The notes under the pieces are model-generated. The model did no database searches. It was given only the letters and a program-made list of their open reading frames with translations, and was not told the origin of the DNA. 34,077 bases of DNA from Lachnospiraceae bacterium. Its GTDB lineage: Bacteria; Bacillota; Clostridia; Lachnospirales; Lachnospiraceae. Shown in pieces: positions 16,559-24,036 of this stretch. The translations under genes were made by a program, and so were the position numbers. The number at the start of each line of letters is the position of its first letter. Position 1 is the stretch's first letter. The DNA lies in the NCBI GenBank assembly GCA_017938285.1, contig JAGBBW010000055.1, forward strand, positions 1-34,077. Direction: 5' to 3'.

Positions 16559-16590
16559 CCTGTTTAAAACAGGAGTAAGGGTGGAGTAAG
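16559..16590. promoter_or_regulatory. Palindrome and direct repeats, possible regulator sites
   Basis: CCTGTTT-A-AAACAGG (16559-16573) is a perfect palindrome. It is overlapped by GGAGTAAG (16572-16579), repeated at 16583-16590 with an 11-base period, close to one helix turn. Neither belongs to a gene. The location between the XRE gene and the TnpB-like gene suits operators. Confidence 0.5.
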
Positions 16591-16648
16591 TTTATATAGA
16601 GAAAAGGATAAAAACGAAAAAAGGAATTGTTAAAAAATAAAAATTAGG

Positions 16649-16677
16649 TTGACATCTGTTGAAAAATGTAATATGCT
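16649..16677 (+). promoter_or_regulatory. Promoter of the TnpB-like gene
   Basis: TTGACA (16649-16654) and TATGCT (16672-16677) are 17 bases apart. The -35 is perfect. The -10 directly abuts a 16-base inverted repeat, so anything bound there would block the start site near 16684. Confidence 0.7.
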
Positions 16678-16722
16678 AGTCGTGTTTAAAACGTAAATAT
16701 GGCGTTTTAAACACGACTTTTT
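16678..16722. repeat. 16-bp perfect inverted repeat over the transcription start
   Basis: AGTCGTGTTTAAAACG (16678-16693) and CGTTTTAAACACGACT (16703-16718) are exact inverted repeats with a nine-base spacer and T-rich sequence behind. The core TGTTTAAAAC is the same as in the palindrome at 16559-16573. It overlaps the predicted start site of the promoter before it, so it is more likely an operator than a terminator of this transcript. For transcripts entering from further upstream it could act as a terminator. Confidence 0.8.
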
Positions 16723-16777
16723 AAAATTAGACCAGTTGTAAATAATAACTGAACTGAGCAGGTATGGCAGGAGCATA

Positions 16778-18049
16778 ATGGAACATGTAAAAAAAGAGCA
16801 GACAGGACATTCCATCCTGAGATACAGGGTGCGGTTATATGACCGGCATTTTGACTGGCTAAAAATAACCAGACAATTATATCAGAATACGGTCCAGCAT
16901 TTTTTTCATGTGCTGGAATCAGAAAAAGAACTGCTGGAGCTTTCCAATTTTCTTTTGCTTCGTGCCTTGGAAGAGCGTTGTATCGGAACAAAGCAGATGA
17001 AAGCAGAAGGCCAGTCTCCATCTTATCCGCTGCCTGTTACACCAAAGATTCCGCTCTATTTCCGGCGGTCTGCCATCAATACGGCAATTGACCTTGCCAG
17101 AAAACAGGCAGAATCCATGGAACCCCATATGGTGTTTTATAAAGGAATGTACCGCAGCTTTACCGATACTTCGATTGAACTGAAACTGTATAACGGTGAA
17201 AAATGGGTCTGGGTTACCTATCCGTTCACTGGGAGAACGTTTCCAGAGGAAGCAGTCCGTCTGTCGCCAATGCTGGTTCTTGATAAGAAAACGGCATGGC
17301 TGGAAGTTCCATTGTCTTTTGAGGTAAAGGATATCCGTACGGTCCGGGAACGAATGCAGACGGAGAAACAGATCTGTGCAGTGGCTTTTCCGGATAATGA
17401 TACTCTGGCAGTGGCAGTACTTCTGGAGAGAAATGGAAAAGAAATAAACCATCATTTTTTCCGGGGTGGCAGGGAGAGAGAGGAACAACGCCGGCGGCTG
17501 TTGGAGAGAATCCAGAAAAGCGAAGAAAGCCGTGGAATGGAAGGACAGCCGGGAGCCAGGAAAGAAAATACAAAAGCGTATCGTTCCTTACAGGAAATCA
17601 ATTCCCATTATGCCCATGTAATCAGCAGGCAGATTCTGAATTTTTGTCTGGAACACGAGATTAAAGTAATCGTTGTGCCAAATTATGAAACCAGTATAGA
17701 TTTTCGTGATAAGAAATACCTGAAAACCAATGCATACCGCTGGCTGGGCAGAGCGATTATAAAAAATCTGAAATACAAGGCATTTCAGAAGGGAATTGTG
17801 GTAACGTCTGTCCGTCCCTATCATATTTCAGACTGCTGTAGTGAATGTGGTGCCAGAATCCGCAGATACAACGAAGGTCACACCGCTGGTCAGAAGTATG
17901 TTGGAGGGAAATTATTCCAATGTCCCAATGGACATAAAGGAAACACTGCCCACAATACAGCCAGAAATGTGGGAAAGAGCTTCCTCAGGTTTTATCCGGA
18001 GGAAGCAGGAAATGAAAGTTCATCATGCCGTGATACAGCGCAGGACTGA
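16778..18049 (+). CDS. Nuclease-dead TnpB-family protein (TldR-like)
   Basis: This 423-residue protein has the TnpB/OrfB plan. An N-terminal helical part (ILRYRVRLY, then helices to about 115) is followed by a beta domain (about 117-190) and a RuvC-like part. The RuvC-II end LKYKAFQKGIVVTSVRPYHIS leads into a zinc ribbon CSECG (354-358) and CPNGH (382-386). All three catalytic acids are absent: the RuvC-I GIDLG site reads AVAFP (201-205), the RuvC-II Glu is Pro301 in VIVVPNYE, and the RuvC-III Asp is Ala391 in TAHNTARNV. No tnpA or IS ends are seen. Nuclease-dead TnpB homologs (TldR) are known RNA-guided repressors; that role here is inferred. It heads the glycan locus. Confidence 0.85.
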   Translation: MEHVKKEQTGHSILRYRVRLYDRHFDWLKITRQLYQNTVQHFFHVLESEKELLELSNFLLLRALEERCIGTKQMKAEGQSPSYPLPVTPKIPLYFRRSAINTAIDLARKQAESMEPHMVFYKGMYRSFTDTSIELKLYNGEKWVWVTYPFTGRTFPEEAVRLSPMLVLDKKTAWLEVPLSFEVKDIRTVRERMQTEKQICAVAFPDNDTLAVAVLLERNGKEINHHFFRGGREREEQRRRLLERIQKSEESRGMEGQPGARKENTKAYRSLQEINSHYAHVISRQILNFCLEHEIKVIVVPNYETSIDFRDKKYLKTNAYRWLGRAIIKNLKYKAFQKGIVVTSVRPYHISDCCSECGARIRRYNEGHTAGQKYVGGKLFQCPNGHKGNTAHNTARNVGKSFLRFYPEEAGNESSSCRDTAQD

Positions 18050-18130
18050 CAGGACTGCTGCTGTTGACACATAAATTTATTATGCGGTAACGACATGCAG
18101 TGGATTTTTTGTAAAAAAGGTTCACTTGGT

Positions 18131-18243
18131 ACAGCACCGCCAGTCTTTGACAGTCATCCAGAGGATGGGACAGGAGCTCTGACGCAGGTCAGGGAAACTG
18201 CTTTGCCACGGACGAAGAAAAGCCGGAAGGCTTAGTTGTGCTG
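18131..18243 (+). ncRNA. Candidate structured RNA after the TnpB-like gene
   Basis: The 260-base gap between the TnpB-like gene and the first glycosyltransferase has no ORF but several helices. CAGCAC (18132-18137) pairs with GTGCTG (18238-18243) and closes the whole element. Inside are CATCC-AGA-GGATG (about 18155-18167), CTGAC-GCAG-GTCAG (about 18179-18192) and AGCC-GGAA-GGCT. It does not match riboswitch classes I know. Guide RNAs of TnpB and TldR proteins come from just this position, at and after the 3' end of the gene, so a guide RNA is one option. A leader element of the glycan operon is another. Confidence 0.5.
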
Positions 18244-18310
18244 GGAGTTGTAAAAATAAGTATCATAGCTGGCTCTGGAAGACAGCAGAATGAAAGAATG
18301 GAAAGAAATT

Positions 18311-19405
18311 ATGAACATTGCAATAGTCAGCTGCTTCGTTTCCAACGATATGCGTGTGAAAAGTGTATATGAGTTTTTTGTGAAACGGGGCTATTTGGTT
18401 ATTGTATATGAATCAGATTTTATACATATGAAGAAATCATACCGGGATGCGCCTCCGGAAAATTACCGGTATGTGCCTACCCGGTTTTACAAAAAGAACC
18501 TGTCCGTGGCAAGACTGGTTTCCCATGCGGAATTTTCCCGCGATGTGGTAAAGCAGTTGGAGCAGTACCAGCCGGAACTGATATATGCCCTGGTGCCGCC
18601 GAACTCGTTAGTGCGGGATCTGGTGGATTATAAAAAGAAACATAAGGCACTGCTGCTGTTTGATGTCATTGATTTGTGGCCGGAATCCCTTCCGGTCAAT
18701 GTGCCGTCCAGTGTGTTTCCACTAAGAAACTGGAAGAATTTAAGAAATAAGTACATCAATGGGGCAGATTATGTTATTACCCAGTGTGACCTGTACCAGA
18801 CCATTTTTCCGGTTGTACCGGAAAAGTGCAGGACCGTGTATTTCTGCAGGGAAATGCAGAACAGAACGCCCTGTGGAAGCAAGAAAGCCGGAGAACTGGA
18901 CCTTGCCTACCTTGGCTCGATTAATCACCTGATTGATATTGACCGGATTGGTGCAGTGGTCAGGGAACTTGCCAGACAGTACCGTGTTACGGTGCATGTG
19001 ATTGGAAACGGCAGGACAAAAGAACAATTCATAAACACACTGAAAGGACAGGGAGCCGTGGTGGAATTTTACGGGGAGGTTTACGAACCGGAAAAGCTGA
19101 CCGGGATACTGTCACAGTGTGATTTTGGTATTAATATTTACAAACCGGAAACCCGTATTGGAATGACCATGAAAAGCATGGACTATTTCTGTAATAACCT
19201 CCCGGTGCTCAATGCCATTCCCCATGATACGGAACGGCTGGTCAACCGGTACAATGCAGGAATTAACCTGAAGGACTTTTCCCTTGAAGCAGTGGAGCAT
19301 TATCGGAACACACAGTCACGTATTGAGGAACTGGTGGAAACGGAGCTTTCGCCAAAAGCATTTGAGCGGAAGATGGAGGCGATTCTGGCAGAACTTGGGC
19401 TGTAA
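18311..19405 (+). CDS. Glycosyltransferase, GT4-like (GT-B fold)
   Basis: This 364-residue cytosolic glycosyltransferase has an N-terminal Rossmann part starting MNIAIVSCFVSNDMRV and the middle segment LLLFDVIDLWPESLPVNVP. In the C-terminal part, LAYLGSINHLIDIDRI and HVIGNGRTKEQF mark the nucleotide-sugar side. IYKPETRIGMTMKSMDYFCNNLPVLNA is the equivalent of the GT4 donor-binding helix. The sugar is unknown. The frame also has ATG 18290; homologous proteins begin at MNIAIV and GGAAAG lies six bases before it, so 18311 is chosen. It is the first structural gene of the polysaccharide locus, with no clear promoter of its own. Confidence 0.82.
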   Translation: MNIAIVSCFVSNDMRVKSVYEFFVKRGYLVIVYESDFIHMKKSYRDAPPENYRYVPTRFYKKNLSVARLVSHAEFSRDVVKQLEQYQPELIYALVPPNSLVRDLVDYKKKHKALLLFDVIDLWPESLPVNVPSSVFPLRNWKNLRNKYINGADYVITQCDLYQTIFPVVPEKCRTVYFCREMQNRTPCGSKKAGELDLAYLGSINHLIDIDRIGAVVRELARQYRVTVHVIGNGRTKEQFINTLKGQGAVVEFYGEVYEPEKLTGILSQCDFGINIYKPETRIGMTMKSMDYFCNNLPVLNAIPHDTERLVNRYNAGINLKDFSLEAVEHYRNTQSRIEELVETELSPKAFERKMEAILAELGL

Positions 19406-19468
19406 CAGAAAAGGTATTCCGGATAGAAAGAAAAAGAAGCATGACAACAGGCTCTGGAGGAGGATGGC

Positions 19469-20395
19469 ATGGTAGAAATTTTGCTGGCCACATATAATGG
19501 CGGATTGTATCTCGAAGAACAGTTGAATTCCCTACTGGACCAGACTTATTCAGACATCAGGATATTAGTCCGGGACGATGGTTCCACGGACCGGACAGCA
19601 GAGATTGTAAAGCACTACGAACAAAGTCATTCCGGAAAAGTAGTTCTTCTCCGGGATGGAACCGGGTGCGGCGGTCCTGCGCAGAATTTTTTGCGTCTGG
19701 TCAGCCATGCCACCGCTCCGTATATCATGTTTGCAGACCAGGACGATTACTGGTTTCCTGAAAAGGTGGAAAAGACCCTGCAAAAAATGAAGGAGCTGGA
19801 ACAGGACCAAGGTGGGGAAACACCGGTTCTTGTATTTTCCGATTACCGTCCGGTGGACGAACATCTGGAAGAACTGGAATTTCACCACAAAAACAGCCAG
19901 ATAGCCGCATTTCATCTGGAGCTGAACCGTCTGCTGGTCCAGAACTACGTGACCGGCGGTACCATTATGGCAAACAGAAGTTTATATAAGAAACTGGGGC
20001 AGTATGACCCGGCCATGGAAATGCATGACTGGTGGGCGGCCCTGTATGCCAGCGCAGCAGGAATTTTATACCACCTCCCGGAAGAACTTATGCTGTACCG
20101 CCAGCATGGAAACAACTGCGTCGGTGCAGTGGATGTGAAAAGCTTCCGCTACAGAATCCATAAATTTCTGGATAAAAGAACGAAACTGTCGCAGCAGCGT
20201 TATCTGGCCCAGGCAGAATGTTTTTACCAGAGATATTCGGTGGAGCTGGGAGAAGAGGAAAAAAGGATTCTTGAAGGATTTATGGAAATATGGTCCGGTA
20301 AGCATGGAAAGTTCGGAAGAATGTACAGGCTTTTAAAGGGGCGGTATCTGAAGAGTGATTTGGTACGGGTGCTGGGACAGTTGTGGTATGTATAA
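19469..20395 (+). CDS. Glycosyltransferase family 2 (rhamnosyltransferase-like)
   Basis: This 308-residue GT-A enzyme has the family-2 start VEILLATYNGGLYLEEQLNSLL, the nucleotide-binding RDDGSTDRT, and a metal-binding MFADQDDYW around residue 90. The acceptor-side motif is MHDWW near 189. The DQDDYW plus MHDWW pattern is common in rhamnosyltransferases that build cell-wall rhamnans (RgpB-like); the sugar is inferred. GGAGG precedes the start. It lies 63 bases after the GT4-like gene and shares its direction and GC level. Confidence 0.9.
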   Translation: MVEILLATYNGGLYLEEQLNSLLDQTYSDIRILVRDDGSTDRTAEIVKHYEQSHSGKVVLLRDGTGCGGPAQNFLRLVSHATAPYIMFADQDDYWFPEKVEKTLQKMKELEQDQGGETPVLVFSDYRPVDEHLEELEFHHKNSQIAAFHLELNRLLVQNYVTGGTIMANRSLYKKLGQYDPAMEMHDWWAALYASAAGILYHLPEELMLYRQHGNNCVGAVDVKSFRYRIHKFLDKRTKLSQQRYLAQAECFYQRYSVELGEEEKRILEGFMEIWSGKHGKFGRMYRLLKGRYLKSDLVRVLGQLWYV

Positions 20396-20470
20396 GTTTT
20401 AGTAACGGTTTTCCGTATCTTTGTAGTGATTTTTTTGACAATGTAGGTTTAAAGAGGAGCAGAAAAAAGC

Positions 20471-21859
20471 ATGGGCAGGGAAGGACACTATCTGAAAAAA
20501 GTGGTACAGGCAGTAAAGACCGGTGGTCCTGCCTATGCGGTATATAAAGTAAAACGGTATATGAAACGGAATCTATGGAGAAAAAAAAGATTTTCCATGG
20601 ATGATTTTGTGTTTGAAGAACTGCCGGAACCGTTGTCAGAACAAAAAGATGACAACAGCAGTTATGATGTGTCGGTGGTGGTTCCAACATACAATGCTGG
20701 TACCCAGTTTGAAACCATGCTTGAACTGCTGGAGCAGCAGGAATGCTGTGGAACGGTGGAAATTGTTATTGTAGATTCCGGGAGTACGGATGGGACAGTG
20801 CAGTTGTGCCAGCAACACGAAGTTACACTGGTTCAGATACCCAATGAGCAGTTTTCACATTCCTATGCAAGAAATCTGGGAGCAGAAACTGCAAAAGGGG
20901 ATATTCTGGTCTTTATGACACAGGATGCCCTGCCGTCATCAAAGGAATGGCTGTGTTCCATGATACAGCCTGTTCAGCAGAAAGAGGCAGATGCTGTTTC
21001 CTGTGGGGAAGAGTGCCCGGAGGGAACGGATTTGTATTACAGGATAGCCAATTATGGACATGCGTCCTATGTGGGATTCTTGCAGGAGGATGTTACCGGG
21101 AGCAGGGAAAAATGCAGGGATGAAGAGAGTCTGCGGCGGTATGCGGCACTGAGTGATGTGGCATGTGCCATCCGGCGCAGTATATTCCTGAAATTTCGAC
21201 ACAGGTTTGATTTTGCGGAAGACCAGGATTTGGGAATCCGTCTGCTGGCTGGTGGGTACAGGACAAGGCTGCTGTCCGGGGTAAAGGTGATACACGGACA
21301 TAACCGTAGTGCGGATTATTATCTGAAACGTGGACTGGTGGACAGGGAGGCATATTACAAAATTTTTCACCAGAAGGAAGACAAGGTGGACGGAGCCATA
21401 ACAGCCAGTACCATCTATTATTCTGCCTGTACAGTGGCAGAATTTTTATCATTGGTGGAAGAAGAACTGAGGCAGGAAACATCGGTTGCTGCATTTATAA
21501 AAAAGGCGTCTGGTCTATTTGACGAGGTCATCGAAAAAAACTGGGAGAAGCCCAGTTTTGAAAAGGAAGTGGAGAAAAATGCCCCATTACTGGAGGAAAT
21601 AATCAGAAAGTGTGTGGAAAGTCACAGAATGGTAAATTATCCTTCCAACAGGGAACTGGCATACAGCGTGAGATACTATCTCGACAACGTGGCAGAATAT
21701 TTTGAATACTGTGGAACAGAATCTATGGAAAGACTGGCTGTGGAACTGTGCCAGTGCATGTGGAAACAATTTGCTCTCTGCGTGGGAGCGGAACTGGCAA
21801 AGCTGAAACAGGAAGAACACTGGAATTGTAAGATTCAGGAATTGACAAAAGGAGTTTGA
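20471..21859 (+). CDS. Glycosyltransferase family 2 with a long C-terminal region
   Basis: This 462-residue protein starts with a basic segment (about 1-40), then has a GT-A domain at about 65-300: VSVVVPTYNAG, VDSGSTDGT, FMTQDALP and FAEDQDLGIRLLAGGYR. A helical C-terminal region (about 310-460) is rich in Glu/Lys and not recognised. The TQDA and EDQDLG motifs occur in rhamnosyltransferases of O-antigen and capsule loci. GAGGAG precedes the start. It ends six bases before the ABC permease gene, so it belongs to the same operon as the export system. Confidence 0.88.
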   Translation: MGREGHYLKKVVQAVKTGGPAYAVYKVKRYMKRNLWRKKRFSMDDFVFEELPEPLSEQKDDNSSYDVSVVVPTYNAGTQFETMLELLEQQECCGTVEIVIVDSGSTDGTVQLCQQHEVTLVQIPNEQFSHSYARNLGAETAKGDILVFMTQDALPSSKEWLCSMIQPVQQKEADAVSCGEECPEGTDLYYRIANYGHASYVGFLQEDVTGSREKCRDEESLRRYAALSDVACAIRRSIFLKFRHRFDFAEDQDLGIRLLAGGYRTRLLSGVKVIHGHNRSADYYLKRGLVDREAYYKIFHQKEDKVDGAITASTIYYSACTVAEFLSLVEEELRQETSVAAFIKKASGLFDEVIEKNWEKPSFEKEVEKNAPLLEEIIRKCVESHRMVNYPSNRELAYSVRYYLDNVAEYFEYCGTESMERLAVELCQCMWKQFALCVGAELAKLKQEEHWNCKIQELTKGV

Positions 21860-21865
21860 CTGGAA

Positions 21866-23194
21866 ATGAAAATCAGAAAATCCATCGTTTTTATTGCGAT
21901 ATGTATGATTCTTTGCACTGTGGCAGGATGGTTCTTATGTGAAAACCAGCTGCTGAATAGAGAATCGGAATATACACAACGGAACTATTCTCTGGAGGAA
22001 ATCCAACTTCTGAATCAGGAGTTGACAGAAGAAGGCCTGAGAGCAGGAACTGACCCGCAGATAGTACTGGATAGTGTAAATGCTTATGTGGAAAACATCT
22101 GTCTGACCGGATTGCAGTTTCAAGAGGATGTCCAGATATTCTACACGGAGCAGGAAGAGGAAGTCTTTTCAGAAGCGAAGAGTATTGTGCTTGTACCGGA
22201 AAAAGCAAAGGCAGGAGGACTTCTGTCACTGGAGAAACAGATCGTAGACCTGCGTATTGACTTTACCGGGGCAGAAGGAAGAGTTTATCCTCTGGAGGGG
22301 GTTGTGCTGAATCCGGCCCGGTACGTGGAATGGAGCGTGGGTGTGGGAATCCTTTCCGCCCTGGCAGGTGGAGTTCTTGGCGTGTGCCTGTACTTCCTTC
22401 TGAAAGAAGGAAAGAATTTCAGAATTTATTTACAGGTACTGAAAAAATACCGTTTCCTTCTGGAAGATATGGTAGTCCGTGATATTAAGCTGAAATACCG
22501 CCGTTCCGTCATCGGACTTTTGTGGAGTATTTTAAATCCGCTGTTGATGATGGTGGTTATCACCGCAGTATTCCAGAACCTGTTCCGGTTCGAAATTGAG
22601 AACTTTGCCGTGTACTACCTGACCGGCTGGGTGGTGTTTAACTTTATAACGGAAGCAACCTCCGGTGCCATGACTTCCATTATGGGAGCCAGTGCACTGA
22701 TACGGAAAGTGTATATCCCAAAATACATTTTTCCAATGCAGAAATGTATTTTTTCCTTTGTCAACATGCTGTTTTCCTTAGTGGCACTGTTCGTGGTCAT
22801 GCTGGTGCTTAAAGTGGAATTTACCTGGAATCTGCTGCTGATTCCAATACCGTTGGTTCTGGCACTGGTATTTTCCATTGGACTTGGTATGATTCTGTCC
22901 ACGGTGGCGGTGTTTTTCCGTGACATGATTCACCTGTATGGCATTTTTACCATGGTGTGGATGTACCTGACTCCGATTATTTACCCGGAAGAAATTTTGG
23001 TGGGAGCAATGCAGACCATCATGAAGATGAACCCAATGTATTATTACGTGGACTACTTCCGGCAGCTGACCCTGTACGGAACCCTGCCGGGGGTGGAATC
23101 CCTGCTGGTAATGTGCGGCTGTTCCGTCATCAGTCTGCTGCTGGGTGTTGCCGTGTTTAAGAAAAAACAGGACCGTTTCATCCTGTTCATTTAA
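21866..23194 (+). CDS. Polysaccharide ABC transporter permease with an N-terminal outer domain
   Basis: This 442-residue protein has an ABC-2 permease of Wzm/TagG type in its C-terminal 260 residues, beginning YRFLLEDMVVRDIKLKYRRSVIGLLWSILNP and ending near FKKKQDRFILFI with six helices. Ahead of it is an extra module: a membrane helix (about 7-25), an outer region (about 26-150) and a second helix (about 153-178). Usual Wzm/TagG proteins lack this. The plan of helix-outer domain-helix recalls Wzz-type chain-length regulators, but I see no sequence match. With the next gene it exports the finished, lipid-linked polymer. No start alternatives compete with ATG 21866. Confidence 0.88.
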   Translation: MKIRKSIVFIAICMILCTVAGWFLCENQLLNRESEYTQRNYSLEEIQLLNQELTEEGLRAGTDPQIVLDSVNAYVENICLTGLQFQEDVQIFYTEQEEEVFSEAKSIVLVPEKAKAGGLLSLEKQIVDLRIDFTGAEGRVYPLEGVVLNPARYVEWSVGVGILSALAGGVLGVCLYFLLKEGKNFRIYLQVLKKYRFLLEDMVVRDIKLKYRRSVIGLLWSILNPLLMMVVITAVFQNLFRFEIENFAVYYLTGWVVFNFITEATSGAMTSIMGASALIRKVYIPKYIFPMQKCIFSFVNMLFSLVALFVVMLVLKVEFTWNLLLIPIPLVLALVFSIGLGMILSTVAVFFRDMIHLYGIFTMVWMYLTPIIYPEEILVGAMQTIMKMNPMYYYVDYFRQLTLYGTLPGVESLLVMCGCSVISLLLGVAVFKKKQDRFILFI

Positions 23195-23214
23195 GAAAGG
23201 GTTTGAATGAAGAA

Positions 23215-23949
23215 ATGGCGAATGCGATTGAAATAAATGATGTGACAATGAAATTCAATATGTGCCGGGAGCGTATTGACAACATGAAGGAATATCTGGT
23301 CAAGTTCCTGAAAAAACAGCTGATGTACGAGGAATTCACAGCACTGGAGCATGTGTCCGTGAAAATAAAAGCAGGGGAAGTCTTCGGTATCGTAGGTCTG
23401 AACGGTTCCGGCAAAAGCACCCTGTTAAAGCTGGTGTCCGGCATACTGAAACCGACCACCGGAACGGTCCGCACCATGGGAACAATCTCCCCTCTGATTG
23501 AACTGGGTGCCGGATTTGATATGGAGATGACCGCAAGAGAAAATATCTTTATGAATGGTTCTGTATTGGGTTATTCCAGGGAATTTATGAAAGAAAAATT
23601 TGATGAAATTATAGAGTTTGCAGAACTGCAGGACTTTGTGGAAGCACCGCTGAAAAACTTTTCCTCTGGTATGGTGGCAAGGCTGGGATTCTCCATTGCG
23701 ACCCTAGTGAAGCCAGAGATACTGATTGTGGATGAAATTCTGGCGGTGGGAGATTTCCTGTTCCAGCAGAAATGTGAGAAGAGAATACAGGAGATGATGA
23801 GCGGTGGAACAACGGTACTGATTGTGTCCCATTCGATTGAGCAGATAGAGAGATTGTGCAACCGGGTAATGTGGCTGGAGAAGGGGCATGTGAAGATGAT
23901 TGGTGAGACGGAAGAGGTATGTGTGGCGTATAAAGGAAATGTCAGATAG
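23215..23949 (+). CDS. Polysaccharide ABC transporter ATP-binding protein
   Basis: This 244-residue ATPase (Wzt/TagH type) has Walker A GLNGSGKST (61-69), the signature FSSGMVARLG, Walker B ILIVDEILAVGD and the switch His in IVSHSIEQ. The N-terminal segment FNMCRERIDNMKEYLVKFLKK is typical of the polysaccharide subfamily. The C-terminal glycan-binding domain found in some Wzt proteins is absent, so export is likely independent of a terminal cap. A TTG at 23203 lies one base from AAAGGG, too close, so ATG 23215 is used. It ends the GC-normal part of the locus; the next genes are much more AT-rich. Confidence 0.93.
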   Translation: MANAIEINDVTMKFNMCRERIDNMKEYLVKFLKKQLMYEEFTALEHVSVKIKAGEVFGIVGLNGSGKSTLLKLVSGILKPTTGTVRTMGTISPLIELGAGFDMEMTARENIFMNGSVLGYSREFMKEKFDEIIEFAELQDFVEAPLKNFSSGMVARLGFSIATLVKPEILIVDEILAVGDFLFQQKCEKRIQEMMSGGTTVLIVSHSIEQIERLCNRVMWLEKGHVKMIGETEEVCVAYKGNVR

Positions 23950-24036
23950 AGAAGTATATAAAAATGAAACCAATAAGAGGTATTAGGGTTCCCAGAAGAG
24001 TGTGAGATTTTAGGAACAATAGAGGAGAATTAGGAA

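Noticed and set aside
16684-16722. Terminator or attenuator of the TnpB-like transcript
   Set aside because: The start site lies inside the first arm, the remaining stem is AT-rich, and five bases separate it from the T-run; an operator fits better.
16778-18049. An active IS200/IS605 insertion sequence
   Set aside because: The TnpB-like protein lacks the catalytic acids, no tnpA is nearby, and no element ends or target-site features are seen.
18064-18095. Promoter with TTGACA at 18064
   Set aside because: No -10 like sequence at 16-18 bases; TATTAT is only 8 bases away.
18121-18260. A known riboswitch or SRP RNA (GGTCAGG and GGAA loop look familiar)
   Set aside because: The order and spacing of conserved bases did not fit SRP RNA, c-di-GMP, c-di-AMP, folate, glmS or cobalamin classes.
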